This document shows positions 17,567-24,892 of a stretch of 64,000 nt of DNA, piece by piece; the stretch's first letter is position 1; the number at the start of each line of letters is the position of its first letter. The stretch spans positions 1 through 64,000 of the forward strand of contig JACKLK010000011.1 in assembly GCA_024236015.1 (NCBI GenBank), read 5' to 3'. This DNA is from Rhodoferax sp. GTDB taxonomy: Bacteria; Pseudomonadota; Gammaproteobacteria; Burkholderiales; Burkholderiaceae_C. A model generated the notes under the pieces. It was not told where the DNA came from. It saw only the letters and a list, made by a program, of their open reading frames with translations, and made no database searches. The position numbers and the translations under genes are program-made.

Positions 17567-18073
17567 ATGACCATGCGAAATCCCGAGTCTCCATACGTCA
17601 CCAGACCACATCGCCTTGCAGATGTGATTGCTGCCGTGCAAGTCATGGGCACATATCGCTTCTCGGCAAGGTCAGTTGAGGCATGGGCAGAACTTCTCGG
17701 TGAGAGGCCACGAAGCGCGGAAACTTGGCTTGAAGTTTTTAATGACCACCCAGAATTCTTCCGCGCAGGGTTAGAGGATGATGGTTTACACACTCTGGCG
17801 CTTCGTCGATCACAGCCTCGGGTCTTCAACACAATGACCAATGATGAGATCACGGTGGCCCAATTTAAAGAGCTTCCGGTTGACGGCCGCTCCCACATCT
17901 CGCGACGCCCGCTGTCTTCTCAACAGATCACCTCTCTAGTCGAAACTGCGATTAAGCTTCAATCTCAAGCGTTCGCTAGAAGACAAGAACTTCGCTGGTG
18001 GGTTCCACATGTAGTGAGTGTTGTCACACTCGTTATCGGCCTCGTGGCAGGCGCTATCCTCAAAGGTACGTGA
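17567..18073 (+). CDS. Hypothetical tail-anchored membrane protein
   Basis: A 168-residue protein with a soluble N-terminal domain (HRLADVIAAVQVMGTYRFSA) that reads like a winged-helix fold, a flexible middle and a single C-terminal membrane span (VVSVVTLVIGLVAGAI) ending in a short tail. Codon use is less GC-biased than in the phage-like genes. I do not recognise it. Its place among unrelated cargo genes of a satellite makes a role in phage or plasmid interference possible, but nothing in the sequence shows this. Confidence 0.65.
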   Translation: MTMRNPESPYVTRPHRLADVIAAVQVMGTYRFSARSVEAWAELLGERPRSAETWLEVFNDHPEFFRAGLEDDGLHTLALRRSQPRVFNTMTNDEITVAQFKELPVDGRSHISRRPLSSQQITSLVETAIKLQSQAFARRQELRWWVPHVVSVVTLVIGLVAGAILKGT

Positions 18074-18993
18074 GCTAACGAACTGGTCCATCGGACCGTG
18101 TGCGGCGTCGGCCGAGCAGTGGCGATCTTGCACCACCATGTCTGCCGACACCACTGGCCCCGGGCCTTGATTGACTCGCTTCGCGTGATTGGTTCGGCAC
18201 CAAGTATTACGATGCCTACATCAGAGATTCTGCGTACCTGGGCATTGTGCAGGGGTGGCAGGACTGGTGTTCCAGCTGGTTGCAGCAACTGCGTCCACAG
18301 CGCATGCGGATTTTTCGAGCCAATAGCGTCCGGTGTCAGGCTCAGGTGACCAGGCACGCCAGCCGATGGCCCTGTGAGCCATCCTGGGTCAACCTCCTTG
18401 TTCGGCGAGCATCACACCCCTTACCCGCAATCGATAGACAAGACATTGAACTGTGCAGGAATACAGTATTGGACCCGCGTATGAAGGCGCCATTTGCAAC
18501 CGTTACACGACCCGCATGTCACCCAAGCCCAGTTTCAACAAGGACCAGTGATGCGAATCGTTCGAGGGGAAGTTATCGCTTCTTTGACCGCACCTGACTT
18601 CACGTCTATTGAACACTATGAGTCTCACTGTATGGCACGGCCATGGCATCAATGGCGAAGAGCCGGTGAAGACTGCCGAGGCCGAAGCGACGCATATGAT
18701 TAGCCAACTCTGCAATAAGAACTAAGTGACGCTCGCCCGCGAATCCACCTAGGAAGGATTCTGACTCGTTGCAGGCCGCGAGATAGGCTAGTGCACGAGG
18801 CCTTCCACGCCGTAAGTCGTTTCAGTCTCGTAAGTACCTGAATTTGTTGCATAAATGCACAGACCACTCGATTGGAGCGTTTGGCCTACAAATAGCTATT
18901 GACTAGGAAGTCAACAACGACTAACCTAAAACACGTTGGAATGCAAGTGGGGTAGCAACTGCACTAGCATCGAACCCTTGAAAAAGGTAATTC
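18074..18993. other. Gene-poor stretch, no supported feature
   Basis: About 920 bases with lower GC than the surroundings. I find no open frame with a ribosome site and protein-like composition. It may hold decayed genes or a small RNA that I cannot detect. Confidence 0.5.
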
Positions 18994-19015
18994 GCCCTCG
19001 ATATTGTTCGAGGGC
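18994..19015 (+). promoter_or_regulatory. 8-base inverted repeat upstream of the small cargo gene
   Basis: GCCCTCGA and TCGAGGGC flank TATTGT, 32 bases before the ATG at 19048. It could be an operator or the end of an upstream transcript; only a short T-run follows. Confidence 0.45.
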
Positions 19016-19047
19016 TTTGGTACATCTGTCGACAACTGGAGAGATTC

Positions 19048-19251
19048 ATGAATGCAAAGGAACGGCTACAGGTAGTGCAGTCCGCCTTGCAACATAGGGG
19101 CGTGCACGACGTCAAATTCTGCTTCGCTAAAGGAATGAAAGAAACCTCGGCCGACGAGGTGATGACAAGCGTCGCAGATTTTTTGGAAGCTTACGAGCGC
19201 GGTGAACGCGCTGAACTGACCGAGATTGGCGGAATGGCTTTACGCGCATAA
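19048..19251 (+). CDS. Small hypothetical protein paired with an ImmA-like gene
   Basis: A 67-residue soluble protein (MNAKERLQVVQSALQHRG) with a GGAGAG site before the ATG. It ends 19 bases before a strong terminator, so it forms a short transcript of its own. No family recognised. A regulatory partnership with the next gene is possible from position only. Confidence 0.65.
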   Translation: MNAKERLQVVQSALQHRGVHDVKFCFAKGMKETSADEVMTSVADFLEAYERGERAELTEIGGMALRA

Positions 19252-19270
19252 AATTCCCTATCGAAAAGCT

Positions 19271-19295
19271 AAGGCTCCCGAGGGAGCCTTTTTTT
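19271..19295 (+). terminator. Intrinsic terminator
   Basis: A 9-base stem, AAGGCTCCC with GGGAGCCTT, and a run of T residues. It ends the 67-residue gene transcript and lies directly before the next start codon. Confidence 0.85.
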
Positions 19296-19298
19296 ATC

Positions 19299-19886
19299 AT
19301 GAACGTTTCTTCTGACGATCTCCGATTCTGTCTTGACCAAGCCAACCTCATAGCTGACAACTATCAGTTGAATGCTCAGGATGCCACCAACCCTGAGCGA
19401 TCGATGCGGGACTTGCTTCGATCGTGCGAGGATGCCCTGGGTGCAAGAGTTGTTGTTTGCCGAGTGCTTGCGCCAACTACCGCTGTGCAGGGGATGTGTC
19501 TGCTTTCAGACGACAAGAATGTGGAAATTGCCCTAGCCAACGATCTAAACACTTGCTGGACTAGATTCGTTCTGATGAAAGAGTTATTCCACCTTGCCTT
19601 GGACCGCGCCGAATACAGGAATATCAACATTGCTGGGCATGTCGAGGAGTATGTTCTTGCATTTCCTGACGACAATGCTCGGCCAAGAAAACCCGTGGTC
19701 GCCGAGTTTTTGGCAGAGGTAGGCGCTATGGAACTACTGTTCCCCTACGGCCGGCGCGCAAAGGCGCTCAATGACTCGACCGACTATTTGGAGATCGCGA
19801 CCCGTCATCGGATTCCCAAGGTGTATGCCCAGCGGTATCTCTCAACTTCGTACATGGAGAATCTTGGACGCTTTTCCAGAATGTAA
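19299..19886 (+). CDS. ImmA/IrrE-like protein with altered metal site
   Basis: A 195-residue protein. The central segment FVLMKELFHLALD aligns with the ImmA/IrrE zinc motif but has Lys where the first His of HExxH should be. The later AEFLAEVGAMELLFP segment matches the family's second conserved helix with the acidic ligand. ImmA-type proteases cleave phage or island repressors; loss of the first ligand suggests altered or absent peptidase activity. The ATG follows a terminator after only 3 bases and has no clear ribosome site, so a later start or readthrough is possible. Confidence 0.65.
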   Translation: MNVSSDDLRFCLDQANLIADNYQLNAQDATNPERSMRDLLRSCEDALGARVVVCRVLAPTTAVQGMCLLSDDKNVEIALANDLNTCWTRFVLMKELFHLALDRAEYRNINIAGHVEEYVLAFPDDNARPRKPVVAEFLAEVGAMELLFPYGRRAKALNDSTDYLEIATRHRIPKVYAQRYLSTSYMENLGRFSRM

Positions 19887-20018
19887 ATGTGGTGCCTCTT
19901 GTCATCCCAATGAAGTGTGCAGCCGCGCCAGCATCATCCCAGGAGTCCAGCAACTGGCGCCATCACTGATCGGGCGCTCGTTGGAACGTTGATTCAGTTA
20001 ATTGATCGTGTTTGCGCG

Positions 20019-20894
20019 CTATGCCCAACCAATGGGATTCCGAAGCATGGCACGCGCAACCAATGGCCGCAAACCGCTGGGCCAGATAGCGCCAAGTCCT
20101 TCGGCCCTGATCAGCGCTTGTTCGATTTCGGCCGGGCATGGTATAGCCCGCAGCGAAATCAAATAGGTAGAGCGCATTGACGCGAACAACTCGGTCACTT
20201 TTTGAAGGCCCCGCAGGAAGTCTTGCGCTAGATACCGAACCAAGCACAGCCACACCACATAGGTGAGAATTCCGACCGGCAAACCATGCTGGTCCCCGAC
20301 GTTAAACGCAACGAATAGGCCGATCAGCCACTTTGCGAGCGACTTGCCCCATGTCCACCAGAACTTGTAGCTTTTCAGATGAAGTGGAATACCCGCCGCA
20401 CTACTGAATGCATGGGCTTCCGAAAAGATCATCTTGCGAGCTAGCCACAGTTCGAGTGTGGGGCTGCGCGCCCAGACGGTTCCCAGATAGGTAGCCGCAC
20501 ATTGTGCCAGTTCGTCCGTCGAAGCGCCCTGATCACTTTCCTTTTTGCCGTCCAAAGTTGCGACGGGTAGGTGATCCCAACGATCAATCATCTTGCCGTC
20601 ATCTGGGTATCGGGTAACCGCCGCGTCTGCCAGGTCGAGGATTGCCGTAATTGGTCGCCAGAGTCCATCGCGGGCAACCAGCCAACTTACCTGCGCGTCC
20701 GTCTGGTCCGTCGCGTCCATCTTCTCTACATGGTCCAAGTTGTCGGTAGCGGATTCGATTCCATCAAAAGCTTTAGGCCGTGCACTGACCAGGGAGATGG
20801 CCAACTCAGTGGCAACTTGATCCCGAATCGAATGCCTATCCGGAAACTTCAGCCGAACAGCTGCGCTTAATAGGTATTCGGTTTCTTCATCCAC
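20019..20894 (-). CDS. Hypothetical protein with two C-terminal membrane spans
   Basis: A 291-residue protein. Residues 1-175 are soluble and acidic (MDEETEYLLSAAVRLKFPD). A hydrophobic pair then follows, LAKWLIGLFVAFNV and LPVGILTYVVWLCLV, separated by a short loop, and then a basic C-terminal part. No known family. It is alone on its strand at the right end of element A, 165 bases from the middle att copy, a usual place for satellite cargo genes. Confidence 0.65.
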   Translation of the reverse strand: MDEETEYLLSAAVRLKFPDRHSIRDQVATELAISLVSARPKAFDGIESATDNLDHVEKMDATDQTDAQVSWLVARDGLWRPITAILDLADAAVTRYPDDGKMIDRWDHLPVATLDGKKESDQGASTDELAQCAATYLGTVWARSPTLELWLARKMIFSEAHAFSSAAGIPLHLKSYKFWWTWGKSLAKWLIGLFVAFNVGDQHGLPVGILTYVVWLCLVRYLAQDFLRGLQKVTELFASMRSTYLISLRAIPCPAEIEQALIRAEGLGAIWPSGLRPLVARAMLRNPIGWA

Positions 20895-21059
20895 AGGAGA
20901 GCCCCCTTTGCACCGTGCAATAGTTGGGCAATTGTGTGGCCACGCGAGACAACGTTCAAGCGAGTGATCGCTAAGCGCAGCGCGCTCCGCAAGCGCAAAT
21001 TTTTAGGTGGGTTCTTTGGGGGGTAATGCCTATTGTCACCCGTCATTCATTGGAAAAAT

Positions 21060-21072
21060 GGCGGAAGCTGTG
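21060..21072 (+). repeat. Middle att core between elements A and B
   Basis: The 13-base core GGCGGAAGCTGTG, identical and in the same orientation as the copies at 3388 and 30239. With the preceding T it matches the last 14 bases of tRNA-Ser including CCA. It is the junction of the two tandem elements. Confidence 0.75.
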
Positions 21073-21156
21073 TCTCTAGAACAACAAGCATTCATGCGGC
21101 ATTCCGGGTTCTTTTTTCTCTATCCCCACATCCGAGCCCACAACCGGGAGCAGCGT

Positions 21157-21948
21157 TTACAGCCAGCTGCGCACCGCCTCGATCGCACGCAGCTTTGCAT
21201 CGGCCGGCCGGCGCGCGTCAGCCTGGATCCTTTCGATGCACAAGGTTTTGTCAGTGGGCATGATCGTCAAGGGGCCGTACTTTGCTGCCCAGAAATCACG
21301 CTGCTGCTGCGTGCCTGCCGTCGTGATGAGCCATACCCTCTTGTAGGGAACAGAACTCCCTAGGCTGCCCAGCATTCGATTGCGTTCGCGAAGCGCCATC
21401 ATCCGTTCATCGTGGCTGGCGTGGTACAGGGGTTTCCCGCTCAGGCGTGCCGCTATGACGTCAACGTCTATCACCAGGTCAGAGGGCGAGGCATGGTCTT
21501 GCGCGTACGTGCTTTTGCCGCTGCCTGGTGGTCCACAGACTACGACGACCGGGACCGTCGACGCGGGCAGGAAGTTGGGCAGGACGGCAGCACGTACGCC
21601 TCCGTTGCGCCCACGGGCGGCTTCAGCCTTCGACTTGACCGCATGGCACTCGACGCACAGGCCCTGCACGTTGGTGTCGTCGTCAGGACCTCCGTCTGCC
21701 AGCGGGATGATGTGGTCGCGTTGGGTGGCCAGCACCACCCGCCCTTGCGCTTCGCAGTGCACGCACAGCGGTTGCCGTCGGAATAGGCTGGCGCGCATGG
21801 CGCGGAGCTTGCTGCCCGTCACGCGCTTTGCGGCGGTTGGCTTCTTGACCCAGGCCTCGACCTTGTGTTTGCTGCAACGGCTGCTGCCGTCACGCACCAG
21901 GACACCACAGCCTGGTGCGGTGCAGGGCTTGGGAGCGGCCATCGGCAT
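21157..21948 (-). CDS. HNH endonuclease fused to a P-loop kinase-like domain
   Basis: A 263-residue protein with two enzymes in one chain. The N-terminal half has Cys pairs (CTAPGCG), then CVHCEAQGRVVLATQRDHII and LCVECHAVKSK, an HNH nuclease. The C-terminal half begins VVVVCGPPGSGKSTYA, a Walker A of the small kinase type, followed by VIDVDVIAARLSG. HNH proteins assist terminases in several phages; phage P-loop kinases may modify nucleic acid ends. The chosen ATG has an AGAGGAGA site; a longer frame upstream has none. It ends the capsid operon of element B, so a packaging role is plausible but inferred. Confidence 0.8.
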   Translation of the reverse strand: MPMAAPKPCTAPGCGVLVRDGSSRCSKHKVEAWVKKPTAAKRVTGSKLRAMRASLFRRQPLCVHCEAQGRVVLATQRDHIIPLADGGPDDDTNVQGLCVECHAVKSKAEAARGRNGGVRAAVLPNFLPASTVPVVVVCGPPGSGKSTYAQDHASPSDLVIDVDVIAARLSGKPLYHASHDERMMALRERNRMLGSLGSSVPYKRVWLITTAGTQQQRDFWAAKYGPLTIMPTDKTLCIERIQADARRPADAKLRAIEAVRSWL

Positions 21949-22009
21949 GAACAGGTCTCCTCTGGACAAAGAAATAGCGCCCCGTTCGAGGGCGCGACGC
22001 AGGGCGTCG

Positions 22010-22228
22010 TTATGCCTCTTCGAGGCTTGAACGTGTGATGCAATCCAACCGAGCATGATCCAGGCGTTCGACGATGGCATACACGCTCGTATCGGATTGC
22101 TCGATCAGGTTGACAACAAGTTCTTCGAGCTCGTCGTGAAAGGCCTGGTATGCCTTCTCCAACGCCAACCGGTGGGCGTTTCGGTTGATCGCCTGCCGCA
22201 CGGCTTTGGGTAGTGCTGTTGGAATCAT
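22010..22228 (-). CDS. Small hypothetical protein downstream of capsid
   Basis: A 72-residue helical protein (ALEKAYQAFHDELEELVVNL) between the capsid and HNH genes. The start codon follows a strong GC hairpin and has only a weak ribosome site. Not recognised. Confidence 0.6.
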   Translation of the reverse strand: MIPTALPKAVRQAINRNAHRLALEKAYQAFHDELEELVVNLIEQSDTSVYAIVERLDHARLDCITRSSLEEA

Positions 22229-22240
22229 GGTTGTGCAAGC

Positions 22241-22266
22241 CGGGCCCGGCTGCGCAGCCGGGCCCG
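22241..22266 (-). other. Perfect 26-base palindrome after the capsid gene
   Basis: The 26 bases are fully self-complementary, centred on GCTGCGCAGC, and begin 12 bases after the capsid stop. Without a T-run, the structure more likely protects the capsid mRNA or limits readthrough than acts as an intrinsic terminator. Confidence 0.7.
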
Positions 22267-22278
22267 TCGCCGCCTCTA

Positions 22279-23631
22279 TCAGACCGTGATGCCTTCGAGG
22301 GTGCAGAAGGACTGCGCCCGGGTGGCAGCGAAGTCGACCCGCGCATACGCCAGCATGGCGATCTGCAGGTTCGATCCCATGAAGGTCTCGCTCAGCACGC
22401 GGACCGTGATGTCCTTGCGCACACCGAACAGCAGGTCGCGCCAGTCGGCAATGACCGCCGTCGCATCGCCGCCGCTGAGCGGCGCCGCCGTGGTCCAGAG
22501 CTTGCGCAGCTTGGCCACCTCATCGGGCGCCATCAAGGGCGTGTTGTCGTTGGTGATGCCGGTCTTGAGCTTGCGCATCTTCTTCCACACAGCCGGGTGC
22601 GAGACCATCGCGCCGATGGACTCCATCGGCACGTTGTCGGCCAGCAGCTCGTACATGCCATCGACCAGGAAATCCCAGGTCGTGGGCGCCCCGATGCTGG
22701 TGACCGTGTTGCGGCCATCGAGACCGGTGATACCGCTGGGCGCTGCGCCGGCGTCCACATTGACGCCGACCAGGCCGGCGCTGTCGATCGCATTGGCCAT
22801 TGCCTGCGTAATCGTGTTCGAAAGGATCTGCTCGATGTTGGCGCTGTCCTGGCTCAGCTCCAGGCTCATCTTCACCAGACAGACCACCGTGCGCGCGGTC
22901 AGGGTTACCTGGCCGAGCGTGGGCTTCGTCGCGGTGATGTCGTGGTTCTCGCCGTGCCAGCTGATCGTCGGATCGCCGGTCACACGCGCCAGGCTCAGCG
23001 TGCCGGCCGGCATGGGCACAGTGCGCGCGCCGGCGTCGACCAGGACCATCTTGGAGCGTAGCCGGTCGATCCACTCGGCCGACAGGGCGCCCGTCACGGT
23101 AAATCCGCCATCAGGGCCGACCGATCCGCCCATGGCCTTGCGCTCGTCTTCGAGCTCGCGGGCGTCGTCGGCTCGGCCGCCAAGCACCAGGCCGCGCAGC
23201 AGGCGACCGACCGAGGGATTGCCCTGGCTGGACTGTTCCTGGTCGAGCATGCGGTGATCGTTGCTCAGGATCTGGATCTGCTTGCCGGACTTGGCGTCGA
23301 TCCAGGTCTCGTTTTTCGGGGCGAGTGCACCACCTGCGCCGCCGCCGCCCGGTCGGGCTCCCTTCTTCGCCAGTTCGACCAGGTCGGACTCGAAGGCCTT
23401 GAGCTTTGACTCCTGCTTCTTGCGCCACTCTTCGAGAGTCTCGCCTTGCTTTCGCACGAGATCTGCCAGCGTGTCCATCGAGGTCGTTTCGCCAGCAACG
23501 GCAAACGGCATCGCGCCAAGACCTGCCAGCAGCTCGGGAGGAACGAGCGGATGGCCCAGCAATGCGGCGACGATCGCCAAGAATGCCACCGCCAGGAATG
23601 CGATGGTCAGTTTGCTACGGGAGATTTTCAT
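22279..23631 (-). CDS. HK97-fold major capsid protein with N-terminal hydrophobic segment
   Basis: A 450-residue major capsid protein. A coiled-coil delta-domain-like region (TLADLVRKQGETLEEWRKKQ) is followed by a Gly-rich hinge and the HK97 shell domain: GGFTVTGALSAEWIDRLRS, then a central WDFLVDGMYELLADN helix and a C-terminal ADWRDLLFGVRKDITVRV strand. Unusually, residues 8-27 form a strong membrane-type helix (LTIAFLAVAFLAIVAALLGH) ahead of the delta domain. Its ATG overlaps the previous stop (ATGA). No protease or portal gene is present in the element, so assembly would need a helper or a different maturation route. Confidence 0.85.
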   Translation of the reverse strand: MKISRSKLTIAFLAVAFLAIVAALLGHPLVPPELLAGLGAMPFAVAGETTSMDTLADLVRKQGETLEEWRKKQESKLKAFESDLVELAKKGARPGGGGAGGALAPKNETWIDAKSGKQIQILSNDHRMLDQEQSSQGNPSVGRLLRGLVLGGRADDARELEDERKAMGGSVGPDGGFTVTGALSAEWIDRLRSKMVLVDAGARTVPMPAGTLSLARVTGDPTISWHGENHDITATKPTLGQVTLTARTVVCLVKMSLELSQDSANIEQILSNTITQAMANAIDSAGLVGVNVDAGAAPSGITGLDGRNTVTSIGAPTTWDFLVDGMYELLADNVPMESIGAMVSHPAVWKKMRKLKTGITNDNTPLMAPDEVAKLRKLWTTAAPLSGGDATAVIADWRDLLFGVRKDITVRVLSETFMGSNLQIAMLAYARVDFAATRAQSFCTLEGITV

Positions 23632-23918
23632 GATTGCGGTTCTTTCAACAAGTTGAGGTTTCGTTCCAGCAACGAGGCTAGCTCGGCAATCTGCGCATGT
23701 GTCATGGCCTCGACCGTTCCGTCAATCGCCTTGAACCCATGCAGCGCAATTGCCACCGCCTCGCGCTGGCTGTAGCCCAGCTCACGCATCGCCCGTTCGA
23801 ACTCGCGCATGGTCTGCGGCTTTGACCTGGTTGCAGCAGCAGGCGCAGCAACGGCCGCCGACCTGGACAGGCCTTCGGCTTGAATCGTTGCTACGTCGGA
23901 GGTGCCGCGCGCGGTCAT
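23628..23918 (-). CDS. Small capsid-linked protein
   Basis: A 96-residue protein with an Ala-rich N-terminus and a C-terminal helix pair (MREFERAMRELGYSQREAVAI, ending NLNLLKEPQS). It is coupled to the capsid gene by ATGA. Proteins with this RELGYSxREA pattern commonly precede capsid genes in phage-like elements; a scaffold or assembly role is possible. A longer form from an upstream TTG is less likely. Confidence 0.65.
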   Translation of the reverse strand: MTARGTSDVATIQAEGLSRSAAVAAPAAATRSKPQTMREFERAMRELGYSQREAVAIALHGFKAIDGTVEAMTHAQIAELASLLERNLNLLKEPQS

Positions 23919-24044
23919 GGTGCAGATCTCGTGCAAGTTAGCAAACGGCCGGTCGTAAGACTGGCCCGATCACTTCTTGCAAGACGCATCCCGCGGCTGG
24001 CTGGTGAAGGTGAAGGGCGACCATCCCGGTCGATCTCCACGGCG

Positions 24045-24233
24045 CTATTTTGGAGCATTTCCAGAAGACGTAAAAACGTTTTTACCGAGGAACTCGGCCG
24101 CGATCTGCATGGCAACCACACGCGATACACCGTTGGCCAAGCACACCTTTTGCAGGATGCGTTTGCGTTGCGCTCGGCGATATGCTCGGCCGTAGTTGAA
24201 GCGCAGTCCCTTGCCCTTCGCTCGGCCAGTCAT
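24045..24233 (-). CDS. Small basic protein, element B
   Basis: A 62-residue, strongly basic protein (YGRAYRRAQRKRILQKVCLA) likely to bind nucleic acid. The ATG overlaps the stop of the gene before it as ATGA. A 126-base gap separates it from the next gene. Not recognised. Confidence 0.6.
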   Translation of the reverse strand: MTGRAKGKGLRFNYGRAYRRAQRKRILQKVCLANGVSRVVAMQIAAEFLGKNVFTSSGNAPK

Positions 24234-24478
24234 GACGACTCCCGGGTCCAGATGACGCTGGCCTGGTTTACATCTGACCGACAAAGCATCAGGCGCGCAT
24301 CAGTGTGGCCGCCAGCCAGCAGGGCAATCTCCAGTTTCATGAAACACCCAGCGCCAATGGCACGGTGCAATGAGGCGTGCCAATCTGGGGGTGCTTCATC
24401 GAGATGCACCTTCAATGCCGCGAGCGCATGGAGGATGGCCGGCATCGGCTGGTCACGTGGGGTTGGGTTGCTGCTCAT
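24230..24478 (-). CDS. Small hypothetical protein, element B
   Basis: An 82-residue soluble protein (MPAILHALAALKVHLDEAP) with a clear AAAGGA site before the ATG. It is the first gene after the large palindrome and opens the small-gene and capsid block. Not recognised. Confidence 0.65.
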   Translation of the reverse strand: MSSNPTPRDQPMPAILHALAALKVHLDEAPPDWHASLHRAIGAGCFMKLEIALLAGGHTDARLMLCRSDVNQASVIWTRESS

Positions 24479-24528
24479 TGGGTTCCTTTCGATCGCAACG
24501 GTGAAGTGGTGGTAGGGGTGCAGGGGTA

Positions 24529-24734
24529 GGGGGGTGAAATCTCAAAGACCCCCCCCAAGCAACCGATCCCCCCCCTTTTTTTTCGCGCGCGCAGGTTTTG
24601 GGGGGTGGGGTATAGCTTCCATCGATCGGCCTCATCTGATCGATAGCAAGATACCCCCCCTCTCCATTTCCCGCCGCAACGAGGAAAACTGGGGGATCGG
24701 TTGCTAGGAGGGGGGTCTTTGAGATTTCACCCCC
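24529..24734. repeat. Large interrupted palindrome, candidate origin or packaging site
   Basis: The left arm at 24529-24575 and right arm at 24691-24734 are near-perfect inverted copies of about 44 bases. Each contains GTGAAATCTCAAAGACCCCC and GCAACCGATCCCCC in the corresponding orientation. Within the 115-base spacer, a second pair (GGGGTGGGGTAT near 24602-24613 with ATACCCCCCCT near 24651) and a third around ATCGATCGG/TGATCGAT nest inside. The spacer also holds T8 and CGCGCGCG. It lies just after the helicase gene. The structure is seen directly; origin, packaging or transcription-block functions are inferences. Confidence 0.75.
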
Positions 24735-24892
24735 ACTACCCTCGGGCTGCGCGACATGGGTCGATGGGATGAATGGGAGGCGCGTCCGGTTATGGACGTC
24801 ACCCACATGTGGCGCGCGCGCGGGTGATACGTCTATATGCAATGCTCCTCCCGCTGCTCCCACTGCTCCCGGGCCCTGGTTCGGCTTGGCGG

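Larger units (their letters stand above)
3388..21060 (+). mobile_element. Element A: tRNA-Ser-integrated satellite or reduced prophage
   Basis: The element is bounded by direct copies of the tRNA-Ser 13-bp core. It carries in order a P4-type integrase, small phage-like genes, AlpA, an initiator with internal iterons, a primase-helicase, two long virion-interior-like proteins, a DUF5681 protein, three short paralogues and an AT-richer cargo segment (about 16-21 kb). I see no capsid, portal, large terminase, tail or lysis gene. Many genes overlap by ATGA, as in phage operons. It could be a satellite that uses a helper phage, or a podovirus-type prophage that has lost its head genes. Confidence 0.75.

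Noticed and set aside
18247..18597. Short + strand open frame in the cargo gap
   Set aside because: No ribosome site, odd composition and no recognisable pattern; treated as non-coding.
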